A stretch of 64,000 nucleotides of DNA. It comes from Deltaproteobacteria bacterium RIFCSPHIGHO2_01_FULL_43_49 (GTDB taxonomy: Bacteria > UBA10199 > SPLOWO2-01-44-7). The stretch is from the NCBI GenBank assembly GCA_001798075.1, contig MGRG01000008.1:410426-474425 (forward strand), given 5' to 3'. Below are positions 41,081 to 50,789 of this stretch, piece by piece (position 1 is the stretch's first letter; each line of letters begins with the position of its first letter). Both the position numbers and the translations under genes were made by a program. The notes below the pieces were generated by a model. That model saw only the letters and a program-made list of their open reading frames with translations. It was not told the origin of the DNA and did not search any database.

Positions 41081-42435
41081 GATTGTAAAACCTCTTTGAG
41101 TGCGGTTGCAAAAGAATCGATATCTTCTCTTTCATTGAGCTCTGTCACATTGACCAGCAGAGAATTTTCCAGTTCGTGATACCAACGATCCAGCGCAATC
41201 CCCCCATCAAAACCTTTTGTTCTTAAATCTTTTAAGACGGAGTCCGCTGATTTCGGCAATTTCAAAACAAATTCGTTGAAGGTTGTTGCTTTTGGAAAGC
41301 TAAGAGTCACGCCGGTGATGGAGGCAAGCTTTTGTTTTGCGTATTCAGCTCTTTGCCAGTTGAGTTGTGCCAATTTTTTTAAACCTTCTTTGCCCAACAT
41401 CGACAAATAAACGGTCATCTGTGTAGCGCACAATGCTTGGTTAGTGCAGATGTTGGAGGTGGCTTTCTCTCTGCGGATATGCTGCTCTCTGGTGGATAGG
41501 GTCAGCACAAAACCTCTGCGGCCTTTGTTGTCTGATGTCATCCCGCAAATTCTTCCGGGCATTTGGCGAAGATGTTTTTCTCTAGCTGCAAACAATCCAA
41601 CGAACGGCCCTCCAAAAGAGGGAGGAATCCCCAGAGATTGTCCTTCACCACAAACAATATCGGCCCCCAAGGCCCCGGGCGATTCAAAAAGACCAAGACT
41701 GAGTGGCTCTGTAACGCAAAAAATAACCAACCCCCCTGCCTGCTGAACTTTTTGGACAACCTCGCGAACATCTTCCACCACACCAAAAAAGTTAGGATAG
41801 GGGATCACGCAAGCAGCCAAATCATCATTCAAATAATCGTTGAGTGCCGCTGTTTCAAATCCACCCTCCTTTGAAAAGGGGAGTTCAACGATATTATCTT
41901 TAAAAGATTTCAAAATGGTGTGGGTTACTTGGGTATATTCAGGATGAAGGCTGCTGGGCAGCAAAATCGTTTTTCTGTTTTTACCAATGCGCAATGCCAT
42001 GAGACAGGCTTCTGCAAGAGCCGTGGAGCCGTCGTACATAGAGGCATTGGAGACCTCCATGCCGAAGAGTTCACAGACCATCGTTTGAAATTCAAAAATG
42101 ACTTGAAGAGTCCCCTGAGAAATTTCTGGTTGATAGGGGGTATAGGGAGTCAAAAATTCGGAGCGTCTGACCAATTCTCCCACAGCAGAAGGAATATAGT
42201 GTCGGTAAACACCTCCGCCCAAAAACGAACGGCTTCTGGGGAGTGTGTGATTTTCAGTCGCGACCTTTTCGAGATGACGAAGGAGTGTCATTTCATCCAA
42301 AGCAGGAGGAAGTTTTAATGGTTTTTCTTGAAGGAGCGAGTCGGGAATGGAAGAAAAAAGTTCCGCGACACTTCTCAAACCGATAATCTTGAGCATTCCT
42401 TGAATCTCTTCGGGAGTATGCGGGATGTAGCGCAT
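41077..42435 (-). CDS. gcvPA: glycine dehydrogenase (decarboxylating) subunit 1
   Basis: 452 aa. RYIPHTPEEIQGMLKIIGL, SFLGGGVYRHYIPSAV, EFLTPYTPYQPEISQGTLQV and EFQTMVCELFGMEVSNASMY are typical of the N-terminal P-protein subunit, which lacks the pyridoxal Lys. Encoded between gcvH (2 nt gap) and gcvPB (4-nt overlap), so the complex is produced as a unit. Confidence 0.96.
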   Translation of the reverse strand: MRYIPHTPEEIQGMLKIIGLRSVAELFSSIPDSLLQEKPLKLPPALDEMTLLRHLEKVATENHTLPRSRSFLGGGVYRHYIPSAVGELVRRSEFLTPYTPYQPEISQGTLQVIFEFQTMVCELFGMEVSNASMYDGSTALAEACLMALRIGKNRKTILLPSSLHPEYTQVTHTILKSFKDNIVELPFSKEGGFETAALNDYLNDDLAACVIPYPNFFGVVEDVREVVQKVQQAGGLVIFCVTEPLSLGLFESPGALGADIVCGEGQSLGIPPSFGGPFVGLFAAREKHLRQMPGRICGMTSDNKGRRGFVLTLSTREQHIRREKATSNICTNQALCATQMTVYLSMLGKEGLKKLAQLNWQRAEYAKQKLASITGVTLSFPKATTFNEFVLKLPKSADSVLKDLRTKGFDGGIALDRWYHELENSLLVNVTELNEREDIDSFATALKEVLQS

Positions 42436-42437
42436 TC

Positions 42438-42827
42438 TTAGGCGGTTTCTTCCTTGATGTGGGCCTGGTATGATTTGCAGTCCATCAGGTTTTTGAGTTC
42501 CTTTGGATCACCAATTTTGATTTTGATCAGCCAGCCTTCTTCGTAACAATCTTCGTTTAATGTTTCCGGATTTTCAACGAGGGGGTCGTTGATTTCAAGG
42601 ACCGTACCACTCAAAGCCGCATAGAGATCACTCACCGCTTTTACTGATTCCACCACACCAAAGGGCTCTCCTTGTTCCACGGCTTCCCCTTCCGCAGGGA
42701 GCTCCAGATAAACAATGTCGCCTAGTTGTTCTTGGGCGTAATCGGTGATTCCTATGGTTGCAATTTCACCATTCACTTTTACCCATTCATGTTCTTTGGT
42801 ATATTTTAAATCTTCCGGAAATTCCAT
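42438..42827 (-). CDS. gcvH: glycine cleavage system H protein
   Basis: 129 aa. The lipoyl-Lys lies in GEPFGVVESVKAVSDLYAAL, and LKYTKEHEWVKVNGEIATIG and NEDCYEEGWLIKIKI are conserved. It shuttles the aminomethyl group between P and T proteins. No lipoylation gene is nearby. 11 nt downstream of gcvT. Confidence 0.96.
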   Translation of the reverse strand: MEFPEDLKYTKEHEWVKVNGEIATIGITDYAQEQLGDIVYLELPAEGEAVEQGEPFGVVESVKAVSDLYAALSGTVLEINDPLVENPETLNEDCYEEGWLIKIKIGDPKELKNLMDCKSYQAHIKEETA

Positions 42828-42838
42828 AATCCCTCCCC

Positions 42839-43921
42839 TTATTTTCTTTTATAAAAAGGCATTGCGACCACTTCTCCTAGCTTTAGATTCGAGCGGATGT
42901 CAATTTTAAATTTTGTTCCGATGGCACTTAAGTGAGTTGGGACGTAACCCAAGCCAATTCCGACACTCAAAGTTGGTGAAAAGGTGCCGCTGGTGACAAC
43001 CCCGACCGGGTTTTTTTCTTCTACAATGGGATAGCCTTGGCGGGGGATCGCCTTATCTAACATTTTGAAGCCGACAATTTGGCGTTTCAAACCTTCTTCT
43101 TTTACTTTTTGGATTGCTTTTTTGCCGATGAAGTCTTTTTTATCAAGTTTAACGACCCATGCGAGGCCTGCTTCCAATGGGTTTGTTTCATCATTAATTT
43201 CATGACCGTAAAGACTGAGTCTTGCCTCCAGCCTCAATGTATCTCTTGCCCCCAATCCCGTTGGCTTCGCTCCGGATTTGAGGATCGCTTGCCAAATGAG
43301 GGGGGCTTGAGAATTTTTGCAGAAAATTTCGACCCCATCTTCGCCGGTGTAACCGGTCCTTGCAATCCAACAGTCGTTTTGACCGGCAACAGAGCCAATA
43401 GCAAAACGAAACGATTTTAGTTCAGAGATTTTTTGATCGCTTAAGCGTTGCATCATTTCAATGGCTTTTGGTCCTTGCAGCGCCAAGAGACAAATTTCAT
43501 CGCTGATATTTCGTATTGCGTACTGTGTACTGCTTGTTGCGTGCTGTTGAACCCAATTCCAATCCTTTTCAATATTGGCCGCATTGACCACCATCACAAA
43601 ATGTTCAGCAGTTTTTCGATAAACAAGAATATCATCAACAATTCCCCCATTTGAATGACAAAGAAGGGAATATTGAGCCATGCCGTCGGTCAGTTTGCCA
43701 ACATCGTTAGCGGTAAGATGATTGAGAAAGGCCAACGCCTCAGAACCCGTAAATTCAAACTCTCCCATATGGCTAACATCGAAGAGGCCGGCATGATTAC
43801 GAACGGCATTATGTTCTTCCATCACACCGGCATATTGCACCGGCATTTCAAAACCGGCGAAGTCGACGATTTTGGCGCCCAGTTTTATATGTTCTTCATA
43901 TAAAGGTGTACGTTTAGGCAT
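42839..43921 (-). CDS. gcvT: glycine cleavage system T protein (aminomethyltransferase)
   Basis: 360 aa. [65 protein letters not shown] and GIGLGYVP match GcvT; it transfers the methylene group to tetrahydrofolate. Around residues 124-135 ([12 protein letters not shown]) the DNA is made of CAGTACACAGTACGCAATACG-type micro-repeat units known as dispersed repeats, so this surface segment may derive from a repeat. The gcvT start overlaps the folD stop. Confidence 0.95.
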   Translation of the reverse strand: MPKRTPLYEEHIKLGAKIVDFAGFEMPVQYAGVMEEHNAVRNHAGLFDVSHMGEFEFTGSEALAFLNHLTANDVGKLTDGMAQYSLLCHSNGGIVDDILVYRKTAEHFVMVVNAANIEKDWNWVQQHATSSTQYAIRNISDEICLLALQGPKAIEMMQRLSDQKISELKSFRFAIGSVAGQNDCWIARTGYTGEDGVEIFCKNSQAPLIWQAILKSGAKPTGLGARDTLRLEARLSLYGHEINDETNPLEAGLAWVVKLDKKDFIGKKAIQKVKEEGLKRQIVGFKMLDKAIPRQGYPIVEEKNPVGVVTSGTFSPTLSVGIGLGYVPTHLSAIGTKFKIDIRSNLKLGEVVAMPFYKRK

Positions 43922-44756
43922 TTTTGCAAGCCTCCAGAGTATTTTTAAGCAACATCGCGATGGTCATGGGCCCAACGCCGCCCGGCACGGGTGTAATAAA
44001 ATCGGCTTTCTTTTGGGCCGATTCAAAATCGACATCCCCGACAATTTTTCCATTGGGCAAGCGGTTAATCCCAACATCAATCACCACGGCCCCTTTTTTA
44101 ATCCAATCTCCTTTAACGAATTCTGGCTTTCCAATCGCAGCCACCACGATGTCCGCCGCGCCGATTTTTTCGGCCAAGTTTTTTGTCTGACTGTGGCACA
44201 AAGTCACCGTCGCATCTTTTTGAACCAAGAGACTGGCGGCCGGCCTCCCAACAATAGAAGACCTTCCCACCACACAGGCATCCTTTCCTTTAATGTCAGT
44301 TCCTGTACTTTCAACCATCGCAATAACGGCCTGTGGGGTGCAGGGTTTAAGCCCTGGCAAATTGAGATAGAGTTTTCCTAGGTTATTGGGATGCAGACCA
44401 TCGACATCCTTTTTGGGATGGATGCGGTTTAAAATGGCGTTTGTATCTAAATGTTTAGGCAAAGGAAGCTGGACTAAAATACCATGAACACGCGGGTCCT
44501 CGTTTAAAGCTTCAATTTTTTTCAAAAGTCCTGTTTGGGAAATATCGCCAGGGAGTTTTTCCAAAAAATTGGTGATCCCTACCTCATCGCACGCCTTCTT
44601 TTTGTTGTTCACATAGATTTGGGATGCCGGATTGTCGCCAACTAAAATAAAGGCTAATCCTGGTTGGATCCCTTTGGCTTTTAATTGTTGCACTTCTTGG
44701 GCTGTTTTTTGACGAAACGCCGCGGCTAGTTTTTTCCCATCAATAATTGTGGCCAT
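43914..44756 (-). CDS. folD: bifunctional methylene-THF dehydrogenase / cyclohydrolase FolD
   Basis: 280 aa from the ATG at 44756 ([20 protein letters not shown]); an in-frame TTG at 44795 was rejected. [20 protein letters not shown] with catalytic [43 protein letters not shown] and [16 protein letters not shown] for NADP. It oxidises the methylene-THF produced by the glycine cleavage system encoded downstream, so the operon converts glycine into formyl-THF units. No glycine riboswitch is visible in the short upstream region. Confidence 0.95.
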   Translation of the reverse strand: MATIIDGKKLAAAFRQKTAQEVQQLKAKGIQPGLAFILVGDNPASQIYVNNKKKACDEVGITNFLEKLPGDISQTGLLKKIEALNEDPRVHGILVQLPLPKHLDTNAILNRIHPKKDVDGLHPNNLGKLYLNLPGLKPCTPQAVIAMVESTGTDIKGKDACVVGRSSIVGRPAASLLVQKDATVTLCHSQTKNLAEKIGAADIVVAAIGKPEFVKGDWIKKGAVVIDVGINRLPNGKIVGDVDFESAQKKADFITPVPGGVGPMTIAMLLKNTLEACKNA

Positions 44757-44825
44757 TGGAGGCCGCTTTGTAGCTTTGAATGAAAAGGGTGTCAATGAAG
44801 TCTTGCAATTTTTTCTATTTCATGT

Positions 44826-44845
44826 AAGTCTCTATTTTGAGACTT
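44826..44845. promoter_or_regulatory. 7-bp palindrome before the AbiE-like operon
   Basis: AAGTCTC (44826-44832), TATTTT, GAGACTT (44839-44845), ending 2 nt before the ATG of the AbiEi-type gene. AbiEi proteins bind inverted repeats in their own promoters, so an autoregulatory site is likely. It also lies in the folD upstream region. Confidence 0.6.
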
Positions 44846-44847
44846 TA

Positions 44848-45450
44848 ATGAATTTACATGCACTCCAAAAACAGCTTGGAAGTTTGGGTTTTCCCCTTTT
44901 TAATTCGCAGGAGTTAAGGAGGGCGACCGGTATGACTAGAAATGCCATTCGTCTTTGGTTAATCCGTCAGATTAAAATAGGCATTGTTGTTCCTCTCAAA
45001 AAGAGGAGGGGTATTTATTGCTTTGCGGATCATCCTCCTCATGTTTGGGTGATTGCGAACATCCTTTATCGACCCTCTTATATTTCTCTTGAAACCGCCT
45101 TGTCTTATTATGGAATTTTACCCGAAAGCATTTACACCATCACTTCTGTTTCTACAAAAACCAGTCGATCCTTTAAAGCGATGGGAAAAGAATTTTTGTT
45201 TCAGAAGATCAAGAAAGAGGCTTTTTGCGGCTACCAGACGTTATCTATCGATAACAATACTGTTTTGATTGCCGATAAAGAAAAGGCACTCGCCGATTAT
45301 CTCTACTTCGTTCATCTCGGAAAGAAATCGCTTAATGATCGCCTGAGATGGGAGAAGGTTAATATCCGCAAGGTTTTAGGTTATTTAAAAAAATTTCAAA
45401 GACCTGCGTTAACTCAATGGAGCAAACATGTTATCTCAAGAAACCATTAG
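44848..45450 (+). CDS. AbiEi-type antitoxin
   Basis: 200 aa from the ATG at 44848. N-terminal winged helix (FNSQELRRATGMTRNAIRLW), then the AbiEi core with YISLETALSYYGILPESIYT and IKKEAFCGYQTLSI, and IADKEKALADYLYF. It is the antitoxin and autorepressor of type IV toxin-antitoxin systems such as AbiE. Overlaps the toxin gene by 23 nt. Confidence 0.82.
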   Translation: MNLHALQKQLGSLGFPLFNSQELRRATGMTRNAIRLWLIRQIKIGIVVPLKKRRGIYCFADHPPHVWVIANILYRPSYISLETALSYYGILPESIYTITSVSTKTSRSFKAMGKEFLFQKIKKEAFCGYQTLSIDNNTVLIADKEKALADYLYFVHLGKKSLNDRLRWEKVNIRKVLGYLKKFQRPALTQWSKHVISRNH

Positions 45451-46141
45451 GCAATGGGCGACTAAATGGCAAACAACGGAACTGAATGTGATGCGGGAGT
45501 ATTATCAACATCTTTTGTTGTCATCATTGTATCAATTGCCCGTGTCGGAAAAATTGGCTTTTAAAGGAGGAACGGCCCTTCGGATTGCTTTTGGCAGTCC
45601 CCGTTTTTCTGAAGATCTCGATTTTACAGCCAATATTACAACTTATCATTTGAACAACTTGTTACATGAGGCAATTGATGCTGTGCGACAGACAGGGATT
45701 GAAGTTGTCATTGAAGAGAATAAGTCAACCAGTGGTGGGCATCTGACATTTTGCCAATTTAGAGGCTATGGGCATTCATTGACTGTTTCATGCAATTTTT
45801 CCTTTCGGAAGAAGGCTTCCCATGAAGTTGTTTTGATTACAACACCCCTCACCCTTGCTTATCAGTGTTTGATTTTGAATACCGAGGAGCTTGTTTCTGA
45901 AAAAATTCAGGCGTTATTAGATCGCAAAAAGCCTCGTGATTTTTTTGATCTCTATTTTCTGTTGCGTCAGCGGAAGGGATTGGCCTCTATTGTTAAGGCA
46001 AAAAAACTTCTATTAAGCGCCCTTGAGAATTTGGATGCAAAAAAGATCCAAAAAGAATTGAAATTTTTTCTCCCCGTGAGTCACCAGCGTTTGATCAGTT
46101 CTCTTTCGCAGACTTTAGGACAAGAACTGGCCGCTCTTTAA
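45428..46141 (+). CDS. AbiEii/AbiGii nucleotidyltransferase toxin
   Basis: 237 aa. The nucleotidyltransferase signature FKGGTALRIAFGSPRFSEDL DF has the GG-TAL and Ser-x-Asp-x-Asp metal site, and downstream the motifs TEELVSEKIQALLDRKKPRD and FFDLYFLLRQ are characteristic of AbiEii. Family members nucleotidylate tRNA or arrest growth, and can abort phage infection. Translationally coupled to its antitoxin. Confidence 0.88.
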   Translation: MLSQETIRQWATKWQTTELNVMREYYQHLLLSSLYQLPVSEKLAFKGGTALRIAFGSPRFSEDLDFTANITTYHLNNLLHEAIDAVRQTGIEVVIEENKSTSGGHLTFCQFRGYGHSLTVSCNFSFRKKASHEVVLITTPLTLAYQCLILNTEELVSEKIQALLDRKKPRDFFDLYFLLRQRKGLASIVKAKKLLLSALENLDAKKIQKELKFFLPVSHQRLISSLSQTLGQELAAL

Positions 46142-46143
46142 TT

Positions 46144-47511
46144 CTATTCTGAAGGTTCCAAAATGCACTCGCCTTCTTGAGCGGAGATCGGGTCGGAGAA
46201 ATCGGAACTTGTTACTTGCGCGCGAAAAACAAATGTTGTTTTTTCAGTGACACTGCTGGGCAAGTTCATTTTGAATTTCAAAGGAGTGGAATCAGAATCG
46301 GCAGACAAACTTTCAACGGGGCAGCTCATTTTTTCTTCGCCCAACGTGCTGCAAGCAGGGTCTTTTGTATTAATGGTGGCCGAAGAGGGGTGGATGGCTA
46401 AGAGTGTCACTTGCTCATAAGTTCTGCTTCCCCTGTTTTGAATTTTGATTTCCCAATCGAGGGTATTTTGGCCAGCAGGGGGGCAAGTAATCGACTGCAA
46501 GACTTGCAATTGAGGGTGCGCTTTTAATTCAATTTCAAAAGGATTCAGTTCAAAAGTTTTGCCGTCAGGACAAAGAGCTTCCGGTGAAATTTTTACTATG
46601 GATGTTCCAAGCGGTATATTTTCTTTGACTTTGAGTTGCAATTTGACGGAGCTAGCTTCCATTGCCTGAGCAAAATTGACTCGACCGATGCTTGGATCGA
46701 CATTGATGTTGGGATCTTCTGATGCGCTGACTTCCAAACTATCAGGGACAAAAAGCGATTTTAAAACGCAACCTGCCGGAACCGCTATATCAATGGAAAA
46801 AGGGTCTCCCGGTTTGTGTGTTTGTTTCAAACGGGGAGGCATATTGGCAATATCTGCCTGATAGTCTAGTGCTACTGGCACATGGAGTGTGAAGTTTGAG
46901 CTAGAAATATCTTCACAGACAACACCCGAAGATTTCTTCGGAGCTTTGGGAGGCGGTGGTGGGGGAGGTGGAGTCTTCTCTTTTTTGCAATCACTAGAGC
47001 AATTATCTCCTGAAGCTTTATTTCCATCATCACACTCTTCCCCAGTCTCTACTACATTGTTGCCGCAAGTGGTGGTTGCAGCGGTGTTGCTAGGAGGCGT
47101 TGTGGAAGCTACTTCCTTGGCAGTCAAAGATTTTGCAGCAGGCGGTTCTGCAACCCCAATGTTTGGATTCATCGGTGACGGGACACTATTGGGTGGGAGT
47201 GATCCACTTGCTAGTTGATTCGAAAGACTTTCACTCAAACCTGGTTCTTCCACCTCCACACAATAATAACCTGGCCCTTTGCTAGAGACAGCAAATTGCC
47301 CCTGAGCATCCGTTTTGGCTTTGGCTATCAGTGTTTTTACATTGGTGCGGTTATCTTCTTGGGTTACTTTTACGGTGACGTTGGTGAGGGTTTTTTCGTT
47401 GTCATCTTTTGTTCCATTGTCGTTGGCATCTAAAAAGACCGAACCTTTAATCTGGCCAGAACAGGCGGTTAGGAGGCTTAATAGAAAAACTGCTAAAAGA
47501 TTTTTTCTCAT
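46144..47511 (-). CDS. lipoprotein with SdrD-B-like and DUF4215 segments
   Basis: 455 aa. Lipobox LLTACSGQ after a 17-residue signal; then an SdrD-type B-repeat-like domain (GSVFLDANDNGTKDDNEKTL, GQFAVSSKGPGYYCVEVEEP), a Ser/Pro/Ala linker, the Cys motif CGNNVVETGEECDDGN (DUF4215), a run of eight prolines, and two Ig-like/DUF11-like domains at the C-terminus. Anchored to the membrane and probably surface-facing; function unknown. Convergent with the AbiEii gene, 2 nt apart. Confidence 0.8.
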   Translation of the reverse strand: MRKNLLAVFLLSLLTACSGQIKGSVFLDANDNGTKDDNEKTLTNVTVKVTQEDNRTNVKTLIAKAKTDAQGQFAVSSKGPGYYCVEVEEPGLSESLSNQLASGSLPPNSVPSPMNPNIGVAEPPAAKSLTAKEVASTTPPSNTAATTTCGNNVVETGEECDDGNKASGDNCSSDCKKEKTPPPPPPPPKAPKKSSGVVCEDISSSNFTLHVPVALDYQADIANMPPRLKQTHKPGDPFSIDIAVPAGCVLKSLFVPDSLEVSASEDPNINVDPSIGRVNFAQAMEASSVKLQLKVKENIPLGTSIVKISPEALCPDGKTFELNPFEIELKAHPQLQVLQSITCPPAGQNTLDWEIKIQNRGSRTYEQVTLLAIHPSSATINTKDPACSTLGEEKMSCPVESLSADSDSTPLKFKMNLPSSVTEKTTFVFRAQVTSSDFSDPISAQEGECILEPSE

Positions 47512-47618
47512 TCTCTACAACTATACTAGCGCAAGAAGGGTCTGGAAATCAAATTTTTCTTGATTTTGCGGGTGACGGGGTATAGGCAAGCCACTGTGGG
47601 GAGAGAAAGGTAGATATT

Positions 47619-50195
47619 ATGGCTCTCCTTCGTGTTGCCATTTTTCTTGTTCTAAGCTTTTTAACGGTTAGCTGCACTCCCGCCGTAAACGAACCAAGTA
47701 ATCTCACTCCCAACATTACTCTTCCCGAAGCCAATATTACAGACGATGGCAATCTTTCTATTTCCAAAGAGGCCCTCGACAAAGAATTTTTGCTCCAAGC
47801 CTCTTTTATCAATCAAGAAGGAAATGTTTATGGTTCTCCAACCTCATGGGGGACACAGAGCCGCATTGTCTTTTTTACAAAAAACAACGGCTCCCTTTTC
47901 ATGATGGAATCGACCAAAGGTTTTCTTGCCAGTGAGGAGCTCCCTGCAAGTCGTATTCTGGCTGAATTCAAGATCGTTGAAGAAAAAGAAGATAAATTAG
48001 TTTTTGATTTCAATGAAGGGATGAAAAAAATATTTCTTGTGGGGGATTGGTTTGGTTCCGATTTTGGCGATTATCCAAACTACCAATGGGCCGTCAAAGT
48101 GGATCATTCGTTTTTAAAAGAGGTCACAAAACAAACCGAACGGATTTTAATTCGACAAATTACGCAGGTTCATTATTGGGATGTTGTATTTCCAATCGAA
48201 GTTGTCTATTATTTGCAACCCTACAATCCCGATCCTTCTTTCCAAGCGACCTTGACACCTGGTTTTGAAAAGATGGGATTTTTTGAGGCTAACCCCCAAG
48301 TCAGGCCCGAGCTTGGAGGCTTTAAAAACTACATTACCAAATGGAATTTGGCCAAGCCGGTTGTTTATCATATCTCTCACAATACACCTAAAGAGTATGT
48401 GGACGCGGTCAAAGAAGGAGTCCTTTATTGGAACAAGGCTTTGGGTGGAGAAGTCCTTCAAGTCAAAATGGCACCAGAGGGAATCACGGCACCCAATCCA
48501 GACTACAACATCATCCAGTGGGTTACCAATCATTCTGCGGGACTTGCCTATGCCGATGCGCAAATGGATCCCAGGACCGGAGAAATTCTTCACGCTCAAA
48601 TTTATCTGATGAGTGGGTGGGCAGTGCAACCCTTAGATGAGCTCTTGGCGCAAGCTGCTGTCGAAGATAACAAAGACTCAAAAGCTGCTAAGGAAAAATT
48701 TCCATTGCAGTTGAAAGGTTTTTCATCCGGTTCGCTTTGCCAGTATCCTCAATTTAAAAATCTGCTTGAATTGGTTTCCCTTGAAAATGGCGACAAAAAA
48801 ATTCCTCTCAAATTATCTCAAGATTTGATCAGATTGATTGCTGCCCATGAGGTTGGACACACACTGGGACTGCGTCACAATTTTGCCGGTTCTGTCGGCT
48901 CTGAAATGACCCCCGCTGAAATCGGCAAAATTTTTAAGGACTATTTGAAAACAGGAGAAGTCCATAATCTCGAACGATCTTCTTCCAGTGTCATGGATTA
49001 TTTATCTCTGGAGGCAGACATTTTGGCTGGCGCTTACATCGCGCAAGAGGATTCCAAGCCTCTTGCTTATGATGAAATGGCGCTTCGTTGGTCCTACTTT
49101 AATGAGACTACAAAAAAGAGTTTATCGGAGGTTCTCTTTTGCACCGACAGTGATTTGGGGTGGTGGTCCGCGATGTATGAAGACTGCAAACCCGGGGATC
49201 GTAACCCTTCGTCTCTCAATGCTGCCTTTGATTTTGAACAAGCCGTTTTAGATTTACCTCGTTTAGTCGCCTGGCATTATCTAACCACCAAGACTTATTT
49301 TGATCCCAAATGGAGAAAACCGGTTGAAGAAGTGGGCCTTGATGCCGGTGTTTATACAGCCTACACGACCTATCCTTTAACTGATTTCTTGAGATCTCTC
49401 AAAAGCGATACCCATTTTTTACTCATTGAAAAATCATTTCCAAACATTACCGATGTGAACGAAAAGGACGTTCAAGAGGCGGCAAACAAATGGCTCGATA
49501 AAATCATTCGCTCTGCCGGGGGTGTTCAAAAACTGCTTTCCTTGATTGATACGCACAAAGTTTATGAGGAAGCCAAAAAGTATCAGACAGAATTTGAGGC
49601 CATTGTCGATCGCTTAAGCTTTAGGGAAGGGACAACGGCCTTGGGTGAATCCTATACTTTTTCCAATGCAGAAATTGCAAAAATGAAAAAAGCAGCCAAG
49701 CCCTTTTTTGAATTGCTGCAAGAAAAGCTGATTCGAAGGATTACGGAGGTTTTGGCTCAAGGAGGAGGGGGTTATTGGCCAGCGACGCCGGTCGCAGAAT
49801 CAGTAGGGCCAATTTCGCTATACCCTAAGAAGGACTCCACTATTTATAGATCTCTTGAAAGCTTAGATGGTCTTGAAGAGACATTGGGTAACTGGGCGGA
49901 GTTCATCATTACCGATGAAGCGGAAAAAAAGCCTACTTTTGATGGGGATCATCGATTGCTTGCAACCGATATTTTGCGACCGAATCAAGGCTCTAATGAA
50001 GATTGGCAAAAGGCAAACCGCGAAAGAGTGTTGCAAATATTGCTCGCTAAGTTAAAACAACGCTTCGGTGCTCCCATCGATCAGATTGATCCCGAACAAT
50101 TATCAAAAGAAGAGCGCAAGGCCTTCGAGTTGGAGTTAAGCATTGTTCAGGCCCTTCAATTGGAGACAGAAAAGCCAATTCCGCCACAGAGTTGA
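47619..50195 (+). CDS. zinc-dependent metalloprotease lipoprotein
   Basis: 858 aa. Lipobox LTVSCTPAV, then a DUF5117-like domain, a metzincin-like catalytic core with LIRLIAAHEVGHTLGLRHNF (HExxHxxGxxH) and the Met-turn SSSVMDYLSLEAD, and a long C-terminal DUF4953-like region. Family members (DUF4953/DUF5117) are secreted or periplasmic proteases of unknown substrate. Possibly cotranscribed with pgsA, which begins 33 nt after the stop. Confidence 0.88.
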   Translation: MALLRVAIFLVLSFLTVSCTPAVNEPSNLTPNITLPEANITDDGNLSISKEALDKEFLLQASFINQEGNVYGSPTSWGTQSRIVFFTKNNGSLFMMESTKGFLASEELPASRILAEFKIVEEKEDKLVFDFNEGMKKIFLVGDWFGSDFGDYPNYQWAVKVDHSFLKEVTKQTERILIRQITQVHYWDVVFPIEVVYYLQPYNPDPSFQATLTPGFEKMGFFEANPQVRPELGGFKNYITKWNLAKPVVYHISHNTPKEYVDAVKEGVLYWNKALGGEVLQVKMAPEGITAPNPDYNIIQWVTNHSAGLAYADAQMDPRTGEILHAQIYLMSGWAVQPLDELLAQAAVEDNKDSKAAKEKFPLQLKGFSSGSLCQYPQFKNLLELVSLENGDKKIPLKLSQDLIRLIAAHEVGHTLGLRHNFAGSVGSEMTPAEIGKIFKDYLKTGEVHNLERSSSSVMDYLSLEADILAGAYIAQEDSKPLAYDEMALRWSYFNETTKKSLSEVLFCTDSDLGWWSAMYEDCKPGDRNPSSLNAAFDFEQAVLDLPRLVAWHYLTTKTYFDPKWRKPVEEVGLDAGVYTAYTTYPLTDFLRSLKSDTHFLLIEKSFPNITDVNEKDVQEAANKWLDKIIRSAGGVQKLLSLIDTHKVYEEAKKYQTEFEAIVDRLSFREGTTALGESYTFSNAEIAKMKKAAKPFFELLQEKLIRRITEVLAQGGGGYWPATPVAESVGPISLYPKKDSTIYRSLESLDGLEETLGNWAEFIITDEAEKKPTFDGDHRLLATDILRPNQGSNEDWQKANRERVLQILLAKLKQRFGAPIDQIDPEQLSKEERKAFELELSIVQALQLETEKPIPPQS

Positions 50196-50228
50196 CATTC
50201 AGTTAAAAATCATTACTGTTTCGCCGTC

Positions 50229-50789
50229 ATGACACTGGCTGACTATCTCACCATCTTGCGTTTGGTGTTAGTCCCTTTCTTTTTGTTGAGTTTTATTCAA
50301 GGTAACACCATGCAGGCCTTTGTCTTATTTGCCATTGCGGGGGGAACCGATCTCGTGGATGGGACTATTGCCAGACTTCTCAAACGTCAAACCAAAATTG
50401 GGGCCTTTTTAGATCCGATTGCCGATAAGGCTTTGATGGCCGCCGCGTTTACTTGCCTTTTTATTTTAAAGGTTTTTCCCATTTGGTATTTTTTGCTGGT
50501 GGTGGGGCGTGATGCTTTGATTTTGTTGGGTCTTGGGCTTTTTAAATTCAAAAAAATCGATGTCCAGTTGGTACCTGTCCTTTCCAGCAAACTAGCAACC
50601 TTGTTTAATATTATCACCGTTGTCTTTGGCTTTTTGTCTTATCTCTACCCCAATGCTTTTTTCCTAAAACAGCCTCTGAGCGTTTGGTTTCAAGTATCGA
50701 TGACCATTGCTGCTTTTTTGGTGATTATGAGTTCTGTTCAATATAGCTGGGCCGGATGGAGAATATGGCGCGGGCCAAATACAAAATAG
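50229..50789 (+). CDS. pgsA: CDP-diacylglycerol-glycerol-3-phosphate 3-phosphatidyltransferase
   Basis: 186 aa, CDP-alcohol phosphotransferase. The signature D-G-x2-A-R-x8-G-x3-D-x3-D is in TDLVDGTIARLLKRQTKIGA followed by FLDPIADK. Four or five hydrophobic helices. It makes phosphatidylglycerophosphate. The following gene starts inside its 3' end. Confidence 0.93.
   Translation: MTLADYLTILRLVLVPFFLLSFIQGNTMQAFVLFAIAGGTDLVDGTIARLLKRQTKIGAFLDPIADKALMAAAFTCLFILKVFPIWYFLLVVGRDALILLGLGLFKFKKIDVQLVPVLSSKLATLFNIITVVFGFLSYLYPNAFFLKQPLSVWFQVSMTIAAFLVIMSSVQYSWAGWRIWRGPNTK

Noticed and set aside
44757..44847. Glycine riboswitch upstream of the folD-gcv operon
   Set aside because: Less than 100 bp between divergent starts and no paired aptamer motifs; only a 7-bp palindrome fits.
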